Source: Planctomycetota bacterium (GTDB lineage Bacteria > Planctomycetota > UBA1135 > UBA2386). From it: DNA of 64,000 nt. The stretch is taken from assembly GCA_020638735.1 (NCBI GenBank), contig JACKHZ010000008.1:1-64000 (forward strand). Reading direction: 5' to 3'. Position 1 is the stretch's first letter; the number at the start of each line of letters is the position of its first letter. The notes beneath the pieces were generated by a model. The model searched no databases. It was not told the origin of the DNA and saw nothing but the letters and a program-made list of their open reading frames with translations. Made by a program: the position numbers and the translations under genes. Shown here in pieces: positions 28,338 through 39,053 of the stretch.

Positions 28338-29808
28338 GCTCCGTCGATCTCGGCGCGCTGCGCATCGACCAGGACGCGGCCCCGCCGCCTCGCCGCCCGC
28401 TCGGCCCGCGCCTGTTGCTGATCGCCGTCGCCGCGCTGACGCTGGCGCTGGCGGTGACGTTCGCCTGGCCGCTGCTGCGTCCCGCGCGCGCGGTGCGCAT
28501 GGCGCCGGTGCGCACAGCCGAAGCTACCACCGCGTCGTCGACCACCGCCACCGCCGAAGCGGTCGGTTGGGTCGAGGCGGATCCGTTCCCGGTGATCGTG
28601 CGGCCGCTGGTCGCCGGTCGCATCCAGACGCTCGACGTGCTCGAGGGCGCGGTGCTGAAGGCCGGCGAGACGGTGATCGCGACGCTCGACAGCGCCGCGC
28701 TGCTGGCCGCGCACGACCGCGCGACGACGCTGCTGGCCGAACGCGAGGCGATGCTGGCGCGCGCCGCCGCCGAGCTGGTGCTGGCGCGGCAGCGTCTCGA
28801 ACAGAACGCCGAACCGCGGCTGCGGCTGCGCGAGGCGCAGGTGATGCTCGCCGGCGTCGCCACCAAGCTCGCCACGGCGCGCGACAACCGCACCCGCAAC
28901 GCGGCGATGTTGCGTTCTGCCAAGGCCGCGCTGACCGCGCAGCAGCAGCTCGAGGCCGCCGGCAGCACCTTCCCGGTCGCGCTCGAACGCGCCGCCGCCG
29001 ACGTCGCCGCGGCCGAGGCCGCGCTCGCCGCCAGCGACGCCGAGGTGCGAGGCCTCGACGCCGAACACGCGGCGGTCACGGCGCGTCTGCAGCTCGCCGA
29101 AGAGCTCGTCGCCAGCCCGGTGGAGCTGCAGAACGCGGTCGCGGTCGCCGAGAACGAACACCAGCGCGCCACCGCCGCGCGCGACAGCGCCCGCGCCGAG
29201 CTGCAGATCGCCGAACGCGAGCTCGGCTGGTGCCGCGTCACCGCGCCGGTCGACGGTGTGGTACTGCGGCTGCTGGCGATGCCCGGCGACACCACCGGCC
29301 CCGGCATGCAGGGTCTCGTCGCGGTCTACGACCCGCAGCAGCTGCGCGCGCGCATCGACGTGCCGCTCGACTCGCTCGGCGGCGTGCGCGAAGGCCAGCA
29401 AGTCGAGGTGCGCAGCGACGCGATCGGCGACCACGTGGTGCGCGGCGTGGTGCAGCGTCTGCAGCACGAGTCCGACCTGCTGAAGAACACGCTGCAGGTC
29501 AAGGTCGGCCTGCTCGACCCGCCGCCGCGGCTGCGGCCCGAGACGCTGTGCCGCGCGCGCTTCCTCGGCAGCACCGACGAGGCCGCGGGCGACGAAGTGG
29601 TCGTCAGCAGCTTCCGCGTGCCGCGCGAGGCGGTGCAGGGCGGCCGCGTGTTCGTGTTCGACCCGGCGCGCGGCGCGGCGCGCGCGGTGCCGGTCGAAGT
29701 GCTCGCCGAGCAGGGCGCCGACCGCGTCGTGCGCGGCGAGCTGTCGCCGACGCAGTTGGTCGTGCTCGACGCGGTGCAGGACGGCGACAAGGTGACGGAG
29801 ACCGGACG

Positions 29809-29812
<4 letters not shown>
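28334..29812 (+). CDS. HlyD/MacA-type periplasmic adaptor (membrane fusion protein)
   Basis: This is a 492-residue adaptor linking the inner-membrane permeases to the outer-membrane duct. One N-terminal membrane anchor lies at about 27-48. A split lipoyl/barrel-sandwich domain follows (VIVRPLVAGRIQTLDVLEGA, VLKAGETVIATLDS), resumed at CRVTAPVDGVVLRLLAMPGD. Between the halves lies a very long coiled-coil hairpin of about 180 residues rich in Ala/Glu/Arg. The beta-barrel and membrane-proximal parts include DVPLDSLGGVREGQQVEVR and SSFRVPREAVQGG. It overlaps its neighbours by ATGA at both ends, so the operon is tightly coupled. Confidence 0.9.
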
Positions 29813-30508
<696 letters not shown>

Positions 30509-30516
<8 letters not shown>

Positions 30517-31651
30517 GCTGCTCGCGTTCCTGCCGTACGTCGTGCGCACGGCGTTCCGCGCCCGCATGCGCAGCCTGCTGACGCTGCTCGGCGGCACCAT
30601 CGCGATGATGTTGTTCGCGTTCGTGCGCACCGTCGACGACGGCGTCGCCGAGCTCGCCGAGAAGTCGTCGCAGCCGGTGCTGGTGGTGTTCCAGGACAGC
30701 CGCTTCTGCCCGCTGACCAGCGAGCTGCCGGTGCGCTACGAACGCGAGATCCGCCGCATTCCCGGGGTCGTCGACGTGCTGCCGACGCTGGTGTTCATCA
30801 ACTCGTGCCGCTCCAACCTCGACCTGGTGACGCTGCACGGCGTGCCGCCGGACCAGCTCGAACAGCTCTACGACCTCGACGTGCTCGACGGCAGCGTTGC
30901 CGACTTCCGCGCCCGCAGCGACGCCGCGCTGGTCGGCCAACGCCTCGCCGAGCGGCGCAAGCTGCACGCCGGGCAGCGGGTGCGCCTCGGCGAGGTCGAC
31001 GTGCAGGTCGCCGGCATCGTGCGCAGCGACAGCGCCGCGGTCGACAACCTCGCCTTCGTGCACCTCGACCTGCTGAGCCTGGCCCGGAAGCGCCAGGGCG
31101 CGGCGACCGAGTTCCTGGTCAAGGTCGACCCGAACGCCGACGCCGAGCAGATCGCCAAGGCCATCGACGAACACTTCCGCACCGACGAGGCGCGCACCGA
31201 CACCAAGGGCATGCAGGCGTTCGTCGCCGCGGCGATCGCCGAGATCCGCGAGGTGGTGACGTTCGCCCGCTGGCTCGGCTACCTGGCGGTGCTGGTGGTC
31301 GCGCTGGTGGTCGCCAACACGGTGTTCATCAGCGCCGAGTCGCGCATCGGCGAGATGGGCGTGCTGGAGACGGTCGGCATGCCGAAGCCGCTGCTGATGG
31401 CGCTGATCGCCGCCGAGGGCATCGGCCTCGGCCTGTGCGGCGGCGTGCTCGGCACCGGCATCGTCACCGGCGTCTTGTGGCTGTGGCCGCTGACGCTCGG
31501 CATCGAGGGCTTCGGCATCGACCTGGTGCCGGCCACCGGCACCGTGCTGCACTCGCTGCTGGCGGCGCTGCTGGTCGGCTCGTTCGCCTCGGTGCCGCCG
31601 GCGATCGCCGTCGCGCGCCGTTCCCTGGCCCTCAGCGTCAAGGCGGAGTGA
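30509..31651 (+). CDS. FtsX-type ABC permease, first of two
   Basis: This is a 380-residue permease with one N-terminal helix (about 25-45), a MacB-like periplasmic domain of about 220 residues, and three C-terminal helices with the FtsX-family core (LVVANTVFISAESRIGEMGV, LETVGMPKPLLMALIAAEGI). The periplasmic part has FQDSRFCPLTSELPVRYERE and INSCRSNLDLV, each with one Cys. It overlaps the ATPase gene by eight bases and is followed after two bases by the second permease. The two would form a heterodimer. Confidence 0.9.
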
Positions 31652-31653
31652 AC

Positions 31654-32793
31654 ATGCTGCCCTTCGGCTACACGCTGCGGAACCTGCTGCGCCGCCGGCT
31701 GCGCACCGTCATCACCGTGTTCGGCATCGCCGCCACCACGCTGCTGGTGGTCGCCATGCACGCCTTCGCCGCGGGCATGCAGGAGGCCGCGGTCGGCCAC
31801 CAGCGCGACGACGTCGTCTACCTGCTCGGTTCGTCGGCGGAGGTCGACCTGGTGCGCTCGGTGGTGCCACGCGGCAGCGCCGAGGTCGCCGCCGCGGCGG
31901 CGCCCGGCGTGCTCGAGGTCGACGGCCAGCGCGCCGCGTCGGTCGAGCTGCACATCGCCACCCGCAACGGCGAACAGGTCGGGTTGGTGCGCGGCGTCAC
32001 CCCGGCGGCGTGGCTGGTGCACCCGCAGGTGACCGTCACCGAGGGCCGCGAACCGCGCGGTCCGTTCGAGGTCATGCTCGGCGCGCTGGCCGGCAAGCGC
32101 ATGGGGCTCACCCCCGAACAGGCGGCGATCGGCCGCACGCTGCCGATCGAGCGCCGCGAGTTCACCATCGTCGGCCACTTCTCCGCACCGGGCTCGATCT
32201 ACGAAGCCGAGATCTGGGCGCGGCTGCCGGACGTGATGCTGGCGACCAAGCGCGAGGACGTGTCGGCGGTGGTGCTGCGCCTGCGCGACGTCGCCGAGCT
32301 GCCGGAGGTGCGGCTGTTCGCCGCGCGCCGCGTCGACCTCGAAATCGCCGCCGTGCCGGAGCCCGAGCTGATGCGCGCGCTGATGCAGAGCCTGCTGCCG
32401 ATCGCCGCGCTGGCGCGCTGGATGGCGCTGCTCGCGGTCGTCGCCGGCGCGTTCGCCTGCGCCAACACGATGTTCGCCGCGGTGCTGACGCGCACCCGCG
32501 AGCTCGGCACGCTGCGTTCGCTCGGCTACTCGCCGTTCGCCGTCGCCGCCGGCCTGGTGCAGGAGTCGGTGCTGGTCGCGTTCCTCGGCGGCGCGATCGG
32601 CACGCTGATCGCGCTCGGCATCGGCGCCGTCTCGCTGCGCTACCCGATGGGCGCGCTGCTGCTGCAAGCCGACCTGTCGAGCCGCGCCGTCGGCCTCGGC
32701 GCCGCCATCGTCTCCGGCCTGATCGGCGGCCTCGTGCCCGCCGTGCGCGCCGTCCGCATTCCCCTCGTAGAAGCCATCGGAGGTCGTTCATGA
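31654..32793 (+). CDS. FtsX-type ABC permease, second of two
   Basis: This is a 379-residue permease with the same architecture: N-terminal helix at about 20-40, periplasmic MacB-like domain (RGVTPAAWLVHPQVTVTEGR, REFTIVGHFSAPGSIYEAEI), and three C-terminal helices with VLTRTRELGTLRSLGYSPFA. It diverges clearly from the upstream paralogue, arguing for a heterodimer, not recent duplication. AAGGCGGAG lies just before the ATG at 31654. The stop overlaps the lipoprotein start (ATGA). Confidence 0.9.
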   Translation: MLPFGYTLRNLLRRRLRTVITVFGIAATTLLVVAMHAFAAGMQEAAVGHQRDDVVYLLGSSAEVDLVRSVVPRGSAEVAAAAAPGVLEVDGQRAASVELHIATRNGEQVGLVRGVTPAAWLVHPQVTVTEGREPRGPFEVMLGALAGKRMGLTPEQAAIGRTLPIERREFTIVGHFSAPGSIYEAEIWARLPDVMLATKREDVSAVVLRLRDVAELPEVRLFAARRVDLEIAAVPEPELMRALMQSLLPIAALARWMALLAVVAGAFACANTMFAAVLTRTRELGTLRSLGYSPFAVAAGLVQESVLVAFLGGAIGTLIALGIGAVSLRYPMGALLLQADLSSRAVGLGAAIVSGLIGGLVPAVRAVRIPLVEAIGGRS

Positions 32794-33335
32794 AGTGCTC
32801 TCATCTGCTCCCGTTCGTCGTCACCGCGCTGCTCGGCGCGTGCTCCCAGGACTCCGGCGACCGCGACGCCGGTCAGCCGACCGCTCCCGCCGCGGAACTG
32901 GCGAAGTTCACGCTGACCGCCGATCCCGGCGAAGCGCTCGGCGTGGTCGCCGCCAAGCACCAGGGCGAGGCCGAGCAGGTCGTCGTCGAAGGCCGCGTGC
33001 ACGACATCACCAAGGGCTTCGCGATGCTCAAGCTGATGGACACCGGGCTCGACTACTGCGGCCAGGTCAACAAGGAGGACAACTGCCCGACGCCGTGGGA
33101 CTACTGCTGCGACAGCAAGGACGACCGGCTGGCCAACAGCCTGCTGGTCGAGCTGCGGGGCGCCGACGGTCGGCCGATCGCCACCGCGTCGTTGCCCGAG
33201 CTGCGGCTGTGCGACCTGATCAAGGTGCGCGGCGCGCTGCAGAAGGACGCGCAGGGCAACCCGGTGTTGGTCGCATCGGGCGTGTTCCGCGTCGAGCGGC
33301 CGCAGCTGCCCGACTACGTCGAGTGGCCGCAGTGA
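32790..33335 (+). CDS. Cys-rich lipoprotein, last gene of the export operon
   Basis: This is a 181-residue lipoprotein with a signal peptide and lipobox (VVTALLGAC, modified Cys at about 18). The mature part has a strict-looking block DYCGQVNKEDNCPTPWDYCC with four Cys, followed by DSKDDRLANSLLVELRGADG and LRLCDLIKVRGAL. The Cys block looks like a metal or disulfide site in an OB-like beta domain, which is an inference. I recognise no named family. Its start overlaps the second permease (ATGA), so its product is very likely made together with the exporter. Confidence 0.8.
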   Translation: MKCSHLLPFVVTALLGACSQDSGDRDAGQPTAPAAELAKFTLTADPGEALGVVAAKHQGEAEQVVVEGRVHDITKGFAMLKLMDTGLDYCGQVNKEDNCPTPWDYCCDSKDDRLANSLLVELRGADGRPIATASLPELRLCDLIKVRGALQKDAQGNPVLVASGVFRVERPQLPDYVEWPQ

Positions 33336-33337
33336 CG

Positions 33338-33353
33338 CGCGCCGCGCGGCGCG
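33338..33353. terminator. Perfect GC palindrome between convergent genes
   Basis: The 16-base sequence CGCGCCGCGCGGCGCG is its own reverse complement and fills most of the 19-base gap between two convergent genes. It could act as a bidirectional terminator, though it has no T-run. Confidence 0.35.
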
Positions 33354-33354
33354 T

Positions 33355-35730
33355 TCAGCCGTGCTCCTTGCGCAGCTCTTCGTCGCTCGGCGGCGCCGGC
33401 ACGCGCAGCGTCAGCTCGGTCTCGGCGCGCTCGATCTCGACCTTCTGCTCGGCGACGGTCTCGTAGCGGTACGAGGCCGCCACGCGCGCCAGCACGCCGA
33501 AGGCGCGTGAGGCGGCGATGGTCGCGCTGCCCTTCGGCAGCAGCAGGCGAACGGTGCGACGGCCCGGGACCATGGTGACGGCGCCGCTGACGACGGCCGT
33601 CGCGTTGCGGCCCTGGTCGACATCGATCGCCGCCGCCTCGACGCGCAGGGTCTGCAGCACCAGCTCGCCATCGGCGGGGTCCGCCTCGAGGTGCACGGTG
33701 AGCCGGTGCAACGCGGGTCGCAGCACCGGCGACGGTCCTGCCGCGCCGACCTCCAGTTCGTCGGCCTCGACGTGGAACACCAGGTTGCTCTCGAGGTCCA
33801 GCAGCGACAGCCGGTAGCGCCCCGGCAGCAGGTCGAGCGCGAACTGGCCGCCGGCCTCGAGCCCGGCCCGCGCCGGCTGGCCTGCGCGGCGACGCGCGCC
33901 ATCGTCGACACGTTCGGCCTGCACCGCGACCTGCGCCAGGGGCAGGTCGTCCGCCTCGACCCGTCCGGTCACGAGCACGCTGCGCAGGCTCGCCAGGTCG
34001 ATCTTCGGCGCCTCCCCGCCGACCGGCACCGCCAGCGACGAACCGGCGTCGCAGCGCAGCCGCGACGGCACCCACACCAGGAGTTCGCCGCTCGAACCGC
34101 CGACCGGTCCGAGGTGCACCGTGCCGGCTTCCCGCACCGTGCGCGGCGGCGGCGCGGTGATGTGGTGCTGGAAGAAGCCGTTGCCGCCGCCCTGGGAGCG
34201 CAGGCCGTCGGACCGGAGCTGCGGCGAAGGCCCTGGCGCGAGCTCCCCCTCGACGACGACGTCGAGCCACACGCGCGCCGGCACCACGAGGTCGAGCGAC
34301 ACTTCGCGTTGCGCGGTCAGGTCGATCGCCTCCGGCTGGCTGGCGAGGCGGTCGGCGACGTGCACCTGCACGCTGTACTCACCCGGCCGCAGGCCCTCGA
34401 TGCGGTAGCGGCCGTTGGCGTCGCTGCGCGGCAGGATGCCGTCGAGCACGCCGCCGCTGCCGCTGCTGTTGCCCTTGGGCAGCGCGCGCACGTGCGCGCC
34501 GGCCACCGGGGCCCCGGTCTCGGCGTCGGTGACGACGCCGGTGACGACGGCCTCGGAGCCGAGCGCGACGACCTGCGGCTCGTCGCCGGCGACGACGTCG
34601 ACCAGCTCGAAGCCGTGCCCCGGCGCCTCGACCAGCAGCGCGTTGGTGTTGTTGTCCAGCGGGACCTGCGCTTCGCCGGTGAAGTCAGCGCCCGGGTCGT
34701 GGCGATGGAACAGCGCGATCACGGGTCGGTCGGCGCCGAACATCAGCTTCGACACGTGCACGTTGGGCAGCGTCTCGCCGCTCGCGGCGTCGCGCACCAG
34801 CAGCTTGACGCTGCGCGCCGCCTCGCCGTCGCCGTCGCCGACGACCTCGGTGACCGCGACGTCGTCGTGGGCGCCGCGCAGCAGCGCGCTGGCGAACGAC
34901 CGCCCGTGCGCCGACACCTTCAGCCGCAGCAGCACGTCCGGCGGCACGTCGATCGCGAAGCGACCGTCGGCGTCGGTGCGGCACGCGGTCATCGGCGGCG
35001 ACGCCACCGCCGCGATGCGCACCGACGCGTCGGCGATCGGCTGGCCGTCGGCGCCGACGACGCGACCGCGCACCACCGCGGCCGGCTGCAGCGTCACGTC
35101 GAGCGGCGACTCCTGGGCCGTCAACATCGTGCACCCGACGTACCCCGGGCAGCGGATCGTCACCGTCAGCCCGGAGCGCGGCACGCCCGGCACGACGAAG
35201 ATGCCGCGGGTGTTGGCGAACGCCCCCGAGCGCACGGCGATCGCGCCCGACGACTGGGTGCGCAAGGCGCCTTCGACGCCGATGTGTGCGCCGGCCAACC
35301 CGGCGCCGTCGGGGCCGCGCACGCGACCGATCAGCTGCACGCCCGGCACCAGCAACGCGTCCTCGAGCACCAGCGGCTGTCCGTCGGTCCAGCCGCGCAC
35401 GCGGATCGCGCACGCCTGGCGATCGCGCATGGCGACGACGACCGACGGCCAGGCCCCCTTGCCGCTGGCGTCGATCGCGTAGTGCCCGTCCGCGCCGCTG
35501 ACCGCGTCCGGCGCCTTCAGCAGCGCGGGCACGTCCAGTTCGCTGCCGCCGGCGAACACGCCGACGGCAGCACCGGCCAGCGGCGCGCCGTTCTCGTCGC
35601 GCACCGTGCCCTCGAGCGTGCCCGGGCCGTCGTCGGCGTGCTGGGCGCGCAGGTCCGGCGCCGCCGCGGCGAGGCAGACGAGGAACAGCGCCGCGAGGCA
35701 CCGCGAGGGACCGGAGGGCGGTCGTTCCAT
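33355..35730 (-). CDS. Secreted protein with repeated carboxypeptidase-regulatory-like domains
   Basis: This is a 791-residue exported protein with a signal peptide (CLAALFLVCLAAAAPDLRAQ, cleavage near 30). At least four carboxypeptidase-regulatory-like beta-sandwich units are visible: GTLEGTVRDENGAPLAGAAV, LIGRVRGPDGAGLAGAHIGV, VRGRVVGADGQPIADASVRI and TGVVTDAETGAPVAGAHVRA. Each is followed by a typical DGRF/NGRYRIEGLRPG turn. The rest is similar beta-rich sequence. Such proteins are structural or adhesive, and no enzymatic motif is seen. It is transcribed convergently with the export operon. The next gene upstream lies on the opposite strand. Confidence 0.85.
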   Translation of the reverse strand: MERPPSGPSRCLAALFLVCLAAAAPDLRAQHADDGPGTLEGTVRDENGAPLAGAAVGVFAGGSELDVPALLKAPDAVSGADGHYAIDASGKGAWPSVVVAMRDRQACAIRVRGWTDGQPLVLEDALLVPGVQLIGRVRGPDGAGLAGAHIGVEGALRTQSSGAIAVRSGAFANTRGIFVVPGVPRSGLTVTIRCPGYVGCTMLTAQESPLDVTLQPAAVVRGRVVGADGQPIADASVRIAAVASPPMTACRTDADGRFAIDVPPDVLLRLKVSAHGRSFASALLRGAHDDVAVTEVVGDGDGEAARSVKLLVRDAASGETLPNVHVSKLMFGADRPVIALFHRHDPGADFTGEAQVPLDNNTNALLVEAPGHGFELVDVVAGDEPQVVALGSEAVVTGVVTDAETGAPVAGAHVRALPKGNSSGSGGVLDGILPRSDANGRYRIEGLRPGEYSVQVHVADRLASQPEAIDLTAQREVSLDLVVPARVWLDVVVEGELAPGPSPQLRSDGLRSQGGGNGFFQHHITAPPPRTVREAGTVHLGPVGGSSGELLVWVPSRLRCDAGSSLAVPVGGEAPKIDLASLRSVLVTGRVEADDLPLAQVAVQAERVDDGARRRAGQPARAGLEAGGQFALDLLPGRYRLSLLDLESNLVFHVEADELEVGAAGPSPVLRPALHRLTVHLEADPADGELVLQTLRVEAAAIDVDQGRNATAVVSGAVTMVPGRRTVRLLLPKGSATIAASRAFGVLARVAASYRYETVAEQKVEIERAETELTLRVPAPPSDEELRKEHG

Positions 35731-35792
35731 CCGGCCGATCCTATCCCAACAGCCCCCTGGGGCCGGCGATCACCATGCCTATGATCCCCTGC

Positions 35793-36008
35793 ATGAACAC
35801 CTACGAGATCCGCGAGTCCACCGGGGACGGCGACTACACCGTGACCCTGTTGTCCAGCGTCGGGGGCAAGCAGCACGTGCTGTTCGAGCTGCGCGTGCCG
35901 TGGGCGACGTTCTCGAAGGGCCTGCACCAGGGCCTCGACCTGCGCAAGTCGGCGAAGGAGACGATCGACGGCAAGAAGCGCGAGCTGGAGGAGCTGGCGC
36001 AGCAGTGA
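35793..36008 (+). CDS. Small hypothetical protein
   Basis: This is a 71-residue cytoplasmic protein (starts MNTYEIRESTGDGDYTVTLL) with a short beta-rich half and a C-terminal charged helix (DLRKSAKETIDGKKRELEEL). No family is recognised. The frame allows an earlier ATG at 35775, which adds six residues; neither start has an obvious ribosome-binding site. It lies between two large surface-protein genes on opposite strands. Confidence 0.6.
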   Translation: MNTYEIRESTGDGDYTVTLLSSVGGKQHVLFELRVPWATFSKGLHQGLDLRKSAKETIDGKKRELEELAQQ

Positions 36009-36064
36009 GCGCGGGGCACCTGGGGCGCGAGCGATTCCGCCGCGCGCCGGTTACCCTCGGCGAC

Positions 36065-38422
36065 ATGGAACCCGGCGATCCGGAGTGGCCTCCTCGCTTC
36101 GCCGATCGCGCCGCCGTGGCGGCGGCGTGGTTGCTGGCCTTCGTCTTCGCTGCCTGCTCGCGACGCGAGGCGGCCCCCACGAGCACGGCGCCGACCGCGA
36201 GCGCCTCCGGGACGGACACCGCGCAGCAGCCGACCGAGGAGGAACCGCAGGAGCCGGACGCGGAGGAGCCGGACGAACCGGACGTGCCGCCGCCGCCGCA
36301 ACAGCCGCTCGAGCTGCGCCCCGGCGAGACGGAGTTCGAGAACCTCGACGCGTTTCCCGGCGCCGAACCGAAGGACGCCGACGGCGACGACTGGTTCTGG
36401 TGCGTACAGATCGTCGACGCGATGGACCTGCGGCCGCTGCCGGGCGCGTCGGTGCAGGTGCCCAGATCGGCGGGCAGCGGTGCCGTCACCAGCGACCTGC
36501 ACTTCCAGTGCGCCGCGGTGACCGACGAGTTCGGCTGGGCGCGCCTGCCGTGGCCCGGCGTGTGGGGCTACCACGACTACGTGTTCGCCGACGCGGCCGG
36601 CCACGTCGCCGAGGAGAACTGCGGCCCGGGCGAGGATCGCTGCGAACTGCTGTCCGGCGCCGACGTGCCGGTGCAACTCGTCGACTACACCGGCCGGCCC
36701 GTGCCCCGCGGCCGCATCGAGCTGGTGCTCGGCTGCGGCCACGTGCCGTGCCAGCGCACCGCGATCGCCGACGCCGAAGGCCGCGCAGTGCTGCACGACA
36801 TCCAACCGTCGCGCCACGAGGACCTGTTCGTCTGGGCCGCGGGCCAGCAGTTCGGCGCCTACCGACTGCGCACCACCTGGCGCGAGGGCAGCGCGCCGGT
36901 CGTCATCGACTGCGTGCCCGGTGTCGAGGTGCGCGGCCGGGTGCTCGACGCGACCGGGCAGCCGGTCGCCGGCGTGCGCGTGGGCGCCAAGGGCCACGCG
37001 CGACCGTGGGAACGCACCGACGCAGAAGGCAACTTCGCGCTGCAGGGTCTCGAGGCGTGGAGCACGATCGAGGTGGTGCCGCCGCCGCCGCTCGGCCTCG
37101 CCACCGAGACGTTCCCCGCGCCGCCGCCCGGCGTCGCCCGCACCGTCGTGCTCGGCCAGCCGCAGGACGGCGCCGAGCTGTTGGTGCACGCGACCGGCCC
37201 CGACGGCGCCGCGGCCGACGGCGTGCGCGTCACCGCCGTGCGCGCGCACGACGGCCAGACCGCCACCGCCGAGACCGACGAACACGGCGACGTGCGCCTG
37301 CCGGTCGCGCCGGGCAGCTACCGCGTGCTCGCCGACGGCCACCTCGGCACCTGGGGCCGCGCCGAGAGCATCGCCGACGTGACCGCCGCCGCCGAAGTGA
37401 CGCTGCGCCTGACCGTGCCGCGCAACCCGACCGTGCGCGTCGACGCCAGCCGTGTGCTCGACATGACCGTCGGCATCACCACCGCGACCGACTACCGCGC
37501 GCTCGACGCGGCGGGGATCGACGGCGCCGACGTGCCGGTGCCGGCCGGCGAACGGGCGACGTTTCGCGTCAGCACCTGGCAGGACGACGACGAGCTCGGC
37601 GTGCGCTTCTTCGAGGTGCCGGCGCCGGGCGGTGTGGTGGTGCTCGAAGGCCCGCCGCCGAGCCACGTCAAGGCGCACTTCGTCGGGCCGGACGGCGAAC
37701 CGGTGGAGGCCCGGCTGAGTCTGCAGCGCCAGGCCGGCGAATGGCGGCAGAACGGCGACGACGAGACCAGCACCGAGGCCGACGCGGCGACGCCGCTGCG
37801 CGGTCGCTGCACGTGGTTCGCGATTCCGGCCGACGACGCGCTGGCGCCGCGTTTCGGTGACCTGGTGCTGACCGACGACGACGTCGACCTCGGCGAGGTG
37901 CGGTTCGCCCAGAGGAACGGCCCGGCGTTGCGCGTCGAGATGCCCGAAGAGCTACGCGACACGCAGTTCCGCGTCCGCATCGCGATGCCGCGCGAGCACC
38001 TGCGCTACGACCTGGATCTCGACGACGAGACCTTCACCTGCGACGACGTCGGCACCGCCGCGGCCGGCGACATCGTGCAGGTGTCGCATTGGTCCGGCGG
38101 AGACGGCGACGTCGTGGTGCCCTACACGTTCGAGTTGAGCGGCCCGCCGCCGTGGACGGTGCCGTGGCCGCGCGCCGAGCTGAAGGTCACCGCGCGGCGC
38201 AGCGACGGCCACCTGCTGACCGACGGCGTGGTGCTGCTCGACGGCTTCGTCGTACCGATCGACGAGGACCAGCCCGGATCCGTGCGGCTGCGCGGCATCC
38301 AGGCGGGACCGCACACGCTGGTCGTCGCCCAGCGAGAGCACCTGAGCCGGACGTTCGTGCTGCGCTTCGCCGACGGCGAGCAGCGCTCGCTCGACGTGCG
38401 CCTGTCGCCGAAGGTGCGCTGA
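36065..38422 (+). CDS. Large lipoprotein with carboxypeptidase-regulatory-like repeats
   Basis: This is a 785-residue lipoprotein. The signal peptide ends in AFVFAACS, followed by a very acidic, Pro-rich stalk (TEEEPQEPDAEEPDEPDVPP). Beta-sandwich repeats of the carboxypeptidase-regulatory type follow (LRPLPGASVQV, GVEVRGRVLDATGQPVAGVR, then TDAEGNFALQGL). Several Cys pairs occur (GCGHVPCQRTA, ENCGPGEDRCELL) that may form disulfides. It is related in architecture to the gene at 33.4-35.7 kb on the opposite strand. A cell-surface role is inferred. The ATG at 36065 is the only start giving the lipobox at a usual position. Confidence 0.82.
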   Translation: MEPGDPEWPPRFADRAAVAAAWLLAFVFAACSRREAAPTSTAPTASASGTDTAQQPTEEEPQEPDAEEPDEPDVPPPPQQPLELRPGETEFENLDAFPGAEPKDADGDDWFWCVQIVDAMDLRPLPGASVQVPRSAGSGAVTSDLHFQCAAVTDEFGWARLPWPGVWGYHDYVFADAAGHVAEENCGPGEDRCELLSGADVPVQLVDYTGRPVPRGRIELVLGCGHVPCQRTAIADAEGRAVLHDIQPSRHEDLFVWAAGQQFGAYRLRTTWREGSAPVVIDCVPGVEVRGRVLDATGQPVAGVRVGAKGHARPWERTDAEGNFALQGLEAWSTIEVVPPPPLGLATETFPAPPPGVARTVVLGQPQDGAELLVHATGPDGAAADGVRVTAVRAHDGQTATAETDEHGDVRLPVAPGSYRVLADGHLGTWGRAESIADVTAAAEVTLRLTVPRNPTVRVDASRVLDMTVGITTATDYRALDAAGIDGADVPVPAGERATFRVSTWQDDDELGVRFFEVPAPGGVVVLEGPPPSHVKAHFVGPDGEPVEARLSLQRQAGEWRQNGDDETSTEADAATPLRGRCTWFAIPADDALAPRFGDLVLTDDDVDLGEVRFAQRNGPALRVEMPEELRDTQFRVRIAMPREHLRYDLDLDDETFTCDDVGTAAAGDIVQVSHWSGGDGDVVVPYTFELSGPPPWTVPWPRAELKVTARRSDGHLLTDGVVLLDGFVVPIDEDQPGSVRLRGIQAGPHTLVVAQREHLSRTFVLRFADGEQRSLDVRLSPKVR

Positions 38423-38440
38423 CGCGCGGTCCCGCAGCCC

Positions 38441-38923
38441 TCAGGCCTCGCGGATCTCGCGCTTGGCCTGCTTCTCCTTCTCCGACTGGCGCTTGTCGTG
38501 CAGCTTCTTGCCGCGGCCGACGCCGATCGTGACCTTGGCGAAGCCCTTGGTGCCGAAGTAGACGCGCAGCGGCACCAGCGTCAGGCCCTTGACCTGCGCC
38601 TTCTCCTTGAGCTTCTTCAGCTCCTGGCGGCTCAGCAGGCACTTGCGCTTGCGCTTCGGCTCGTGGTTCTGCAGGTTGCCGTGGCTGTATTCGGGGATCG
38701 TCGCGCCGATCAGGAACAGCTCGGGACCGTCGAAGCGGCAGTAGGCCTCGTCGAGCGAGATCTGGCCCTGGCGCAGCACCTTGACCTCGGTGCCGCGCAG
38801 CACCATGCCGGCCTCGTAGCGCTCGAGGATCTCGTAGTGGTGCCGGGCCTTGCGGTTGTCGCCGACCAGCGTCTCCGTCGCCGCCGGGGCGGACTTGGGC
38901 TTCTGGTTCTGCGGCTTCGCCAT
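38441..38923 (-). CDS. smpB: SsrA-binding protein SmpB
   Basis: This is a 160-residue protein that binds tmRNA and delivers it to stalled ribosomes. Family features include NRKARHHYEILERYEAGMVL, RGTEVKVLRQGQISLDEAYC, LIGATIPEYSHGN, HEPKRKRKCLLSRQEL and a basic C-terminal tail (KKLHDKRQSEKEKQAKREIR) that enters the empty mRNA channel. The C-terminal part before the tail (LRVYFGTKGFAKVTIGVGRG) is typical. The ATG at 38923 has GGAGG-like sequence upstream. The tmRNA gene lies 13 kb away. It is divergent from tRNA-Leu. Confidence 0.95.
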   Translation of the reverse strand: MAKPQNQKPKSAPAATETLVGDNRKARHHYEILERYEAGMVLRGTEVKVLRQGQISLDEAYCRFDGPELFLIGATIPEYSHGNLQNHEPKRKRKCLLSRQELKKLKEKAQVKGLTLVPLRVYFGTKGFAKVTIGVGRGKKLHDKRQSEKEKQAKREIREA

Positions 38924-39006
38924 CGGAGGCGTCCTCGCTACGGCATCGCCCGGAGCCGCGCAAGTCCGCGCCAAGACCCGGTGAACAGAATCGCCGGAAC
39001 AGCCTC

Positions 39007-39034
39007 TTGCATCCGAAGCCGCGGTCGCTAGCTT
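39007..39034 (+). promoter_or_regulatory. Candidate promoter of tRNA-Leu
   Basis: TTGCAT (39007-39012) and TAGCTT (39029-39034), separated by 16 bases, lie 20 bases before the mature tRNA. The match to consensus is partial. Confidence 0.3.
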
Positions 39035-39053
39035 CCTCGTCCCCCACTGGTAT

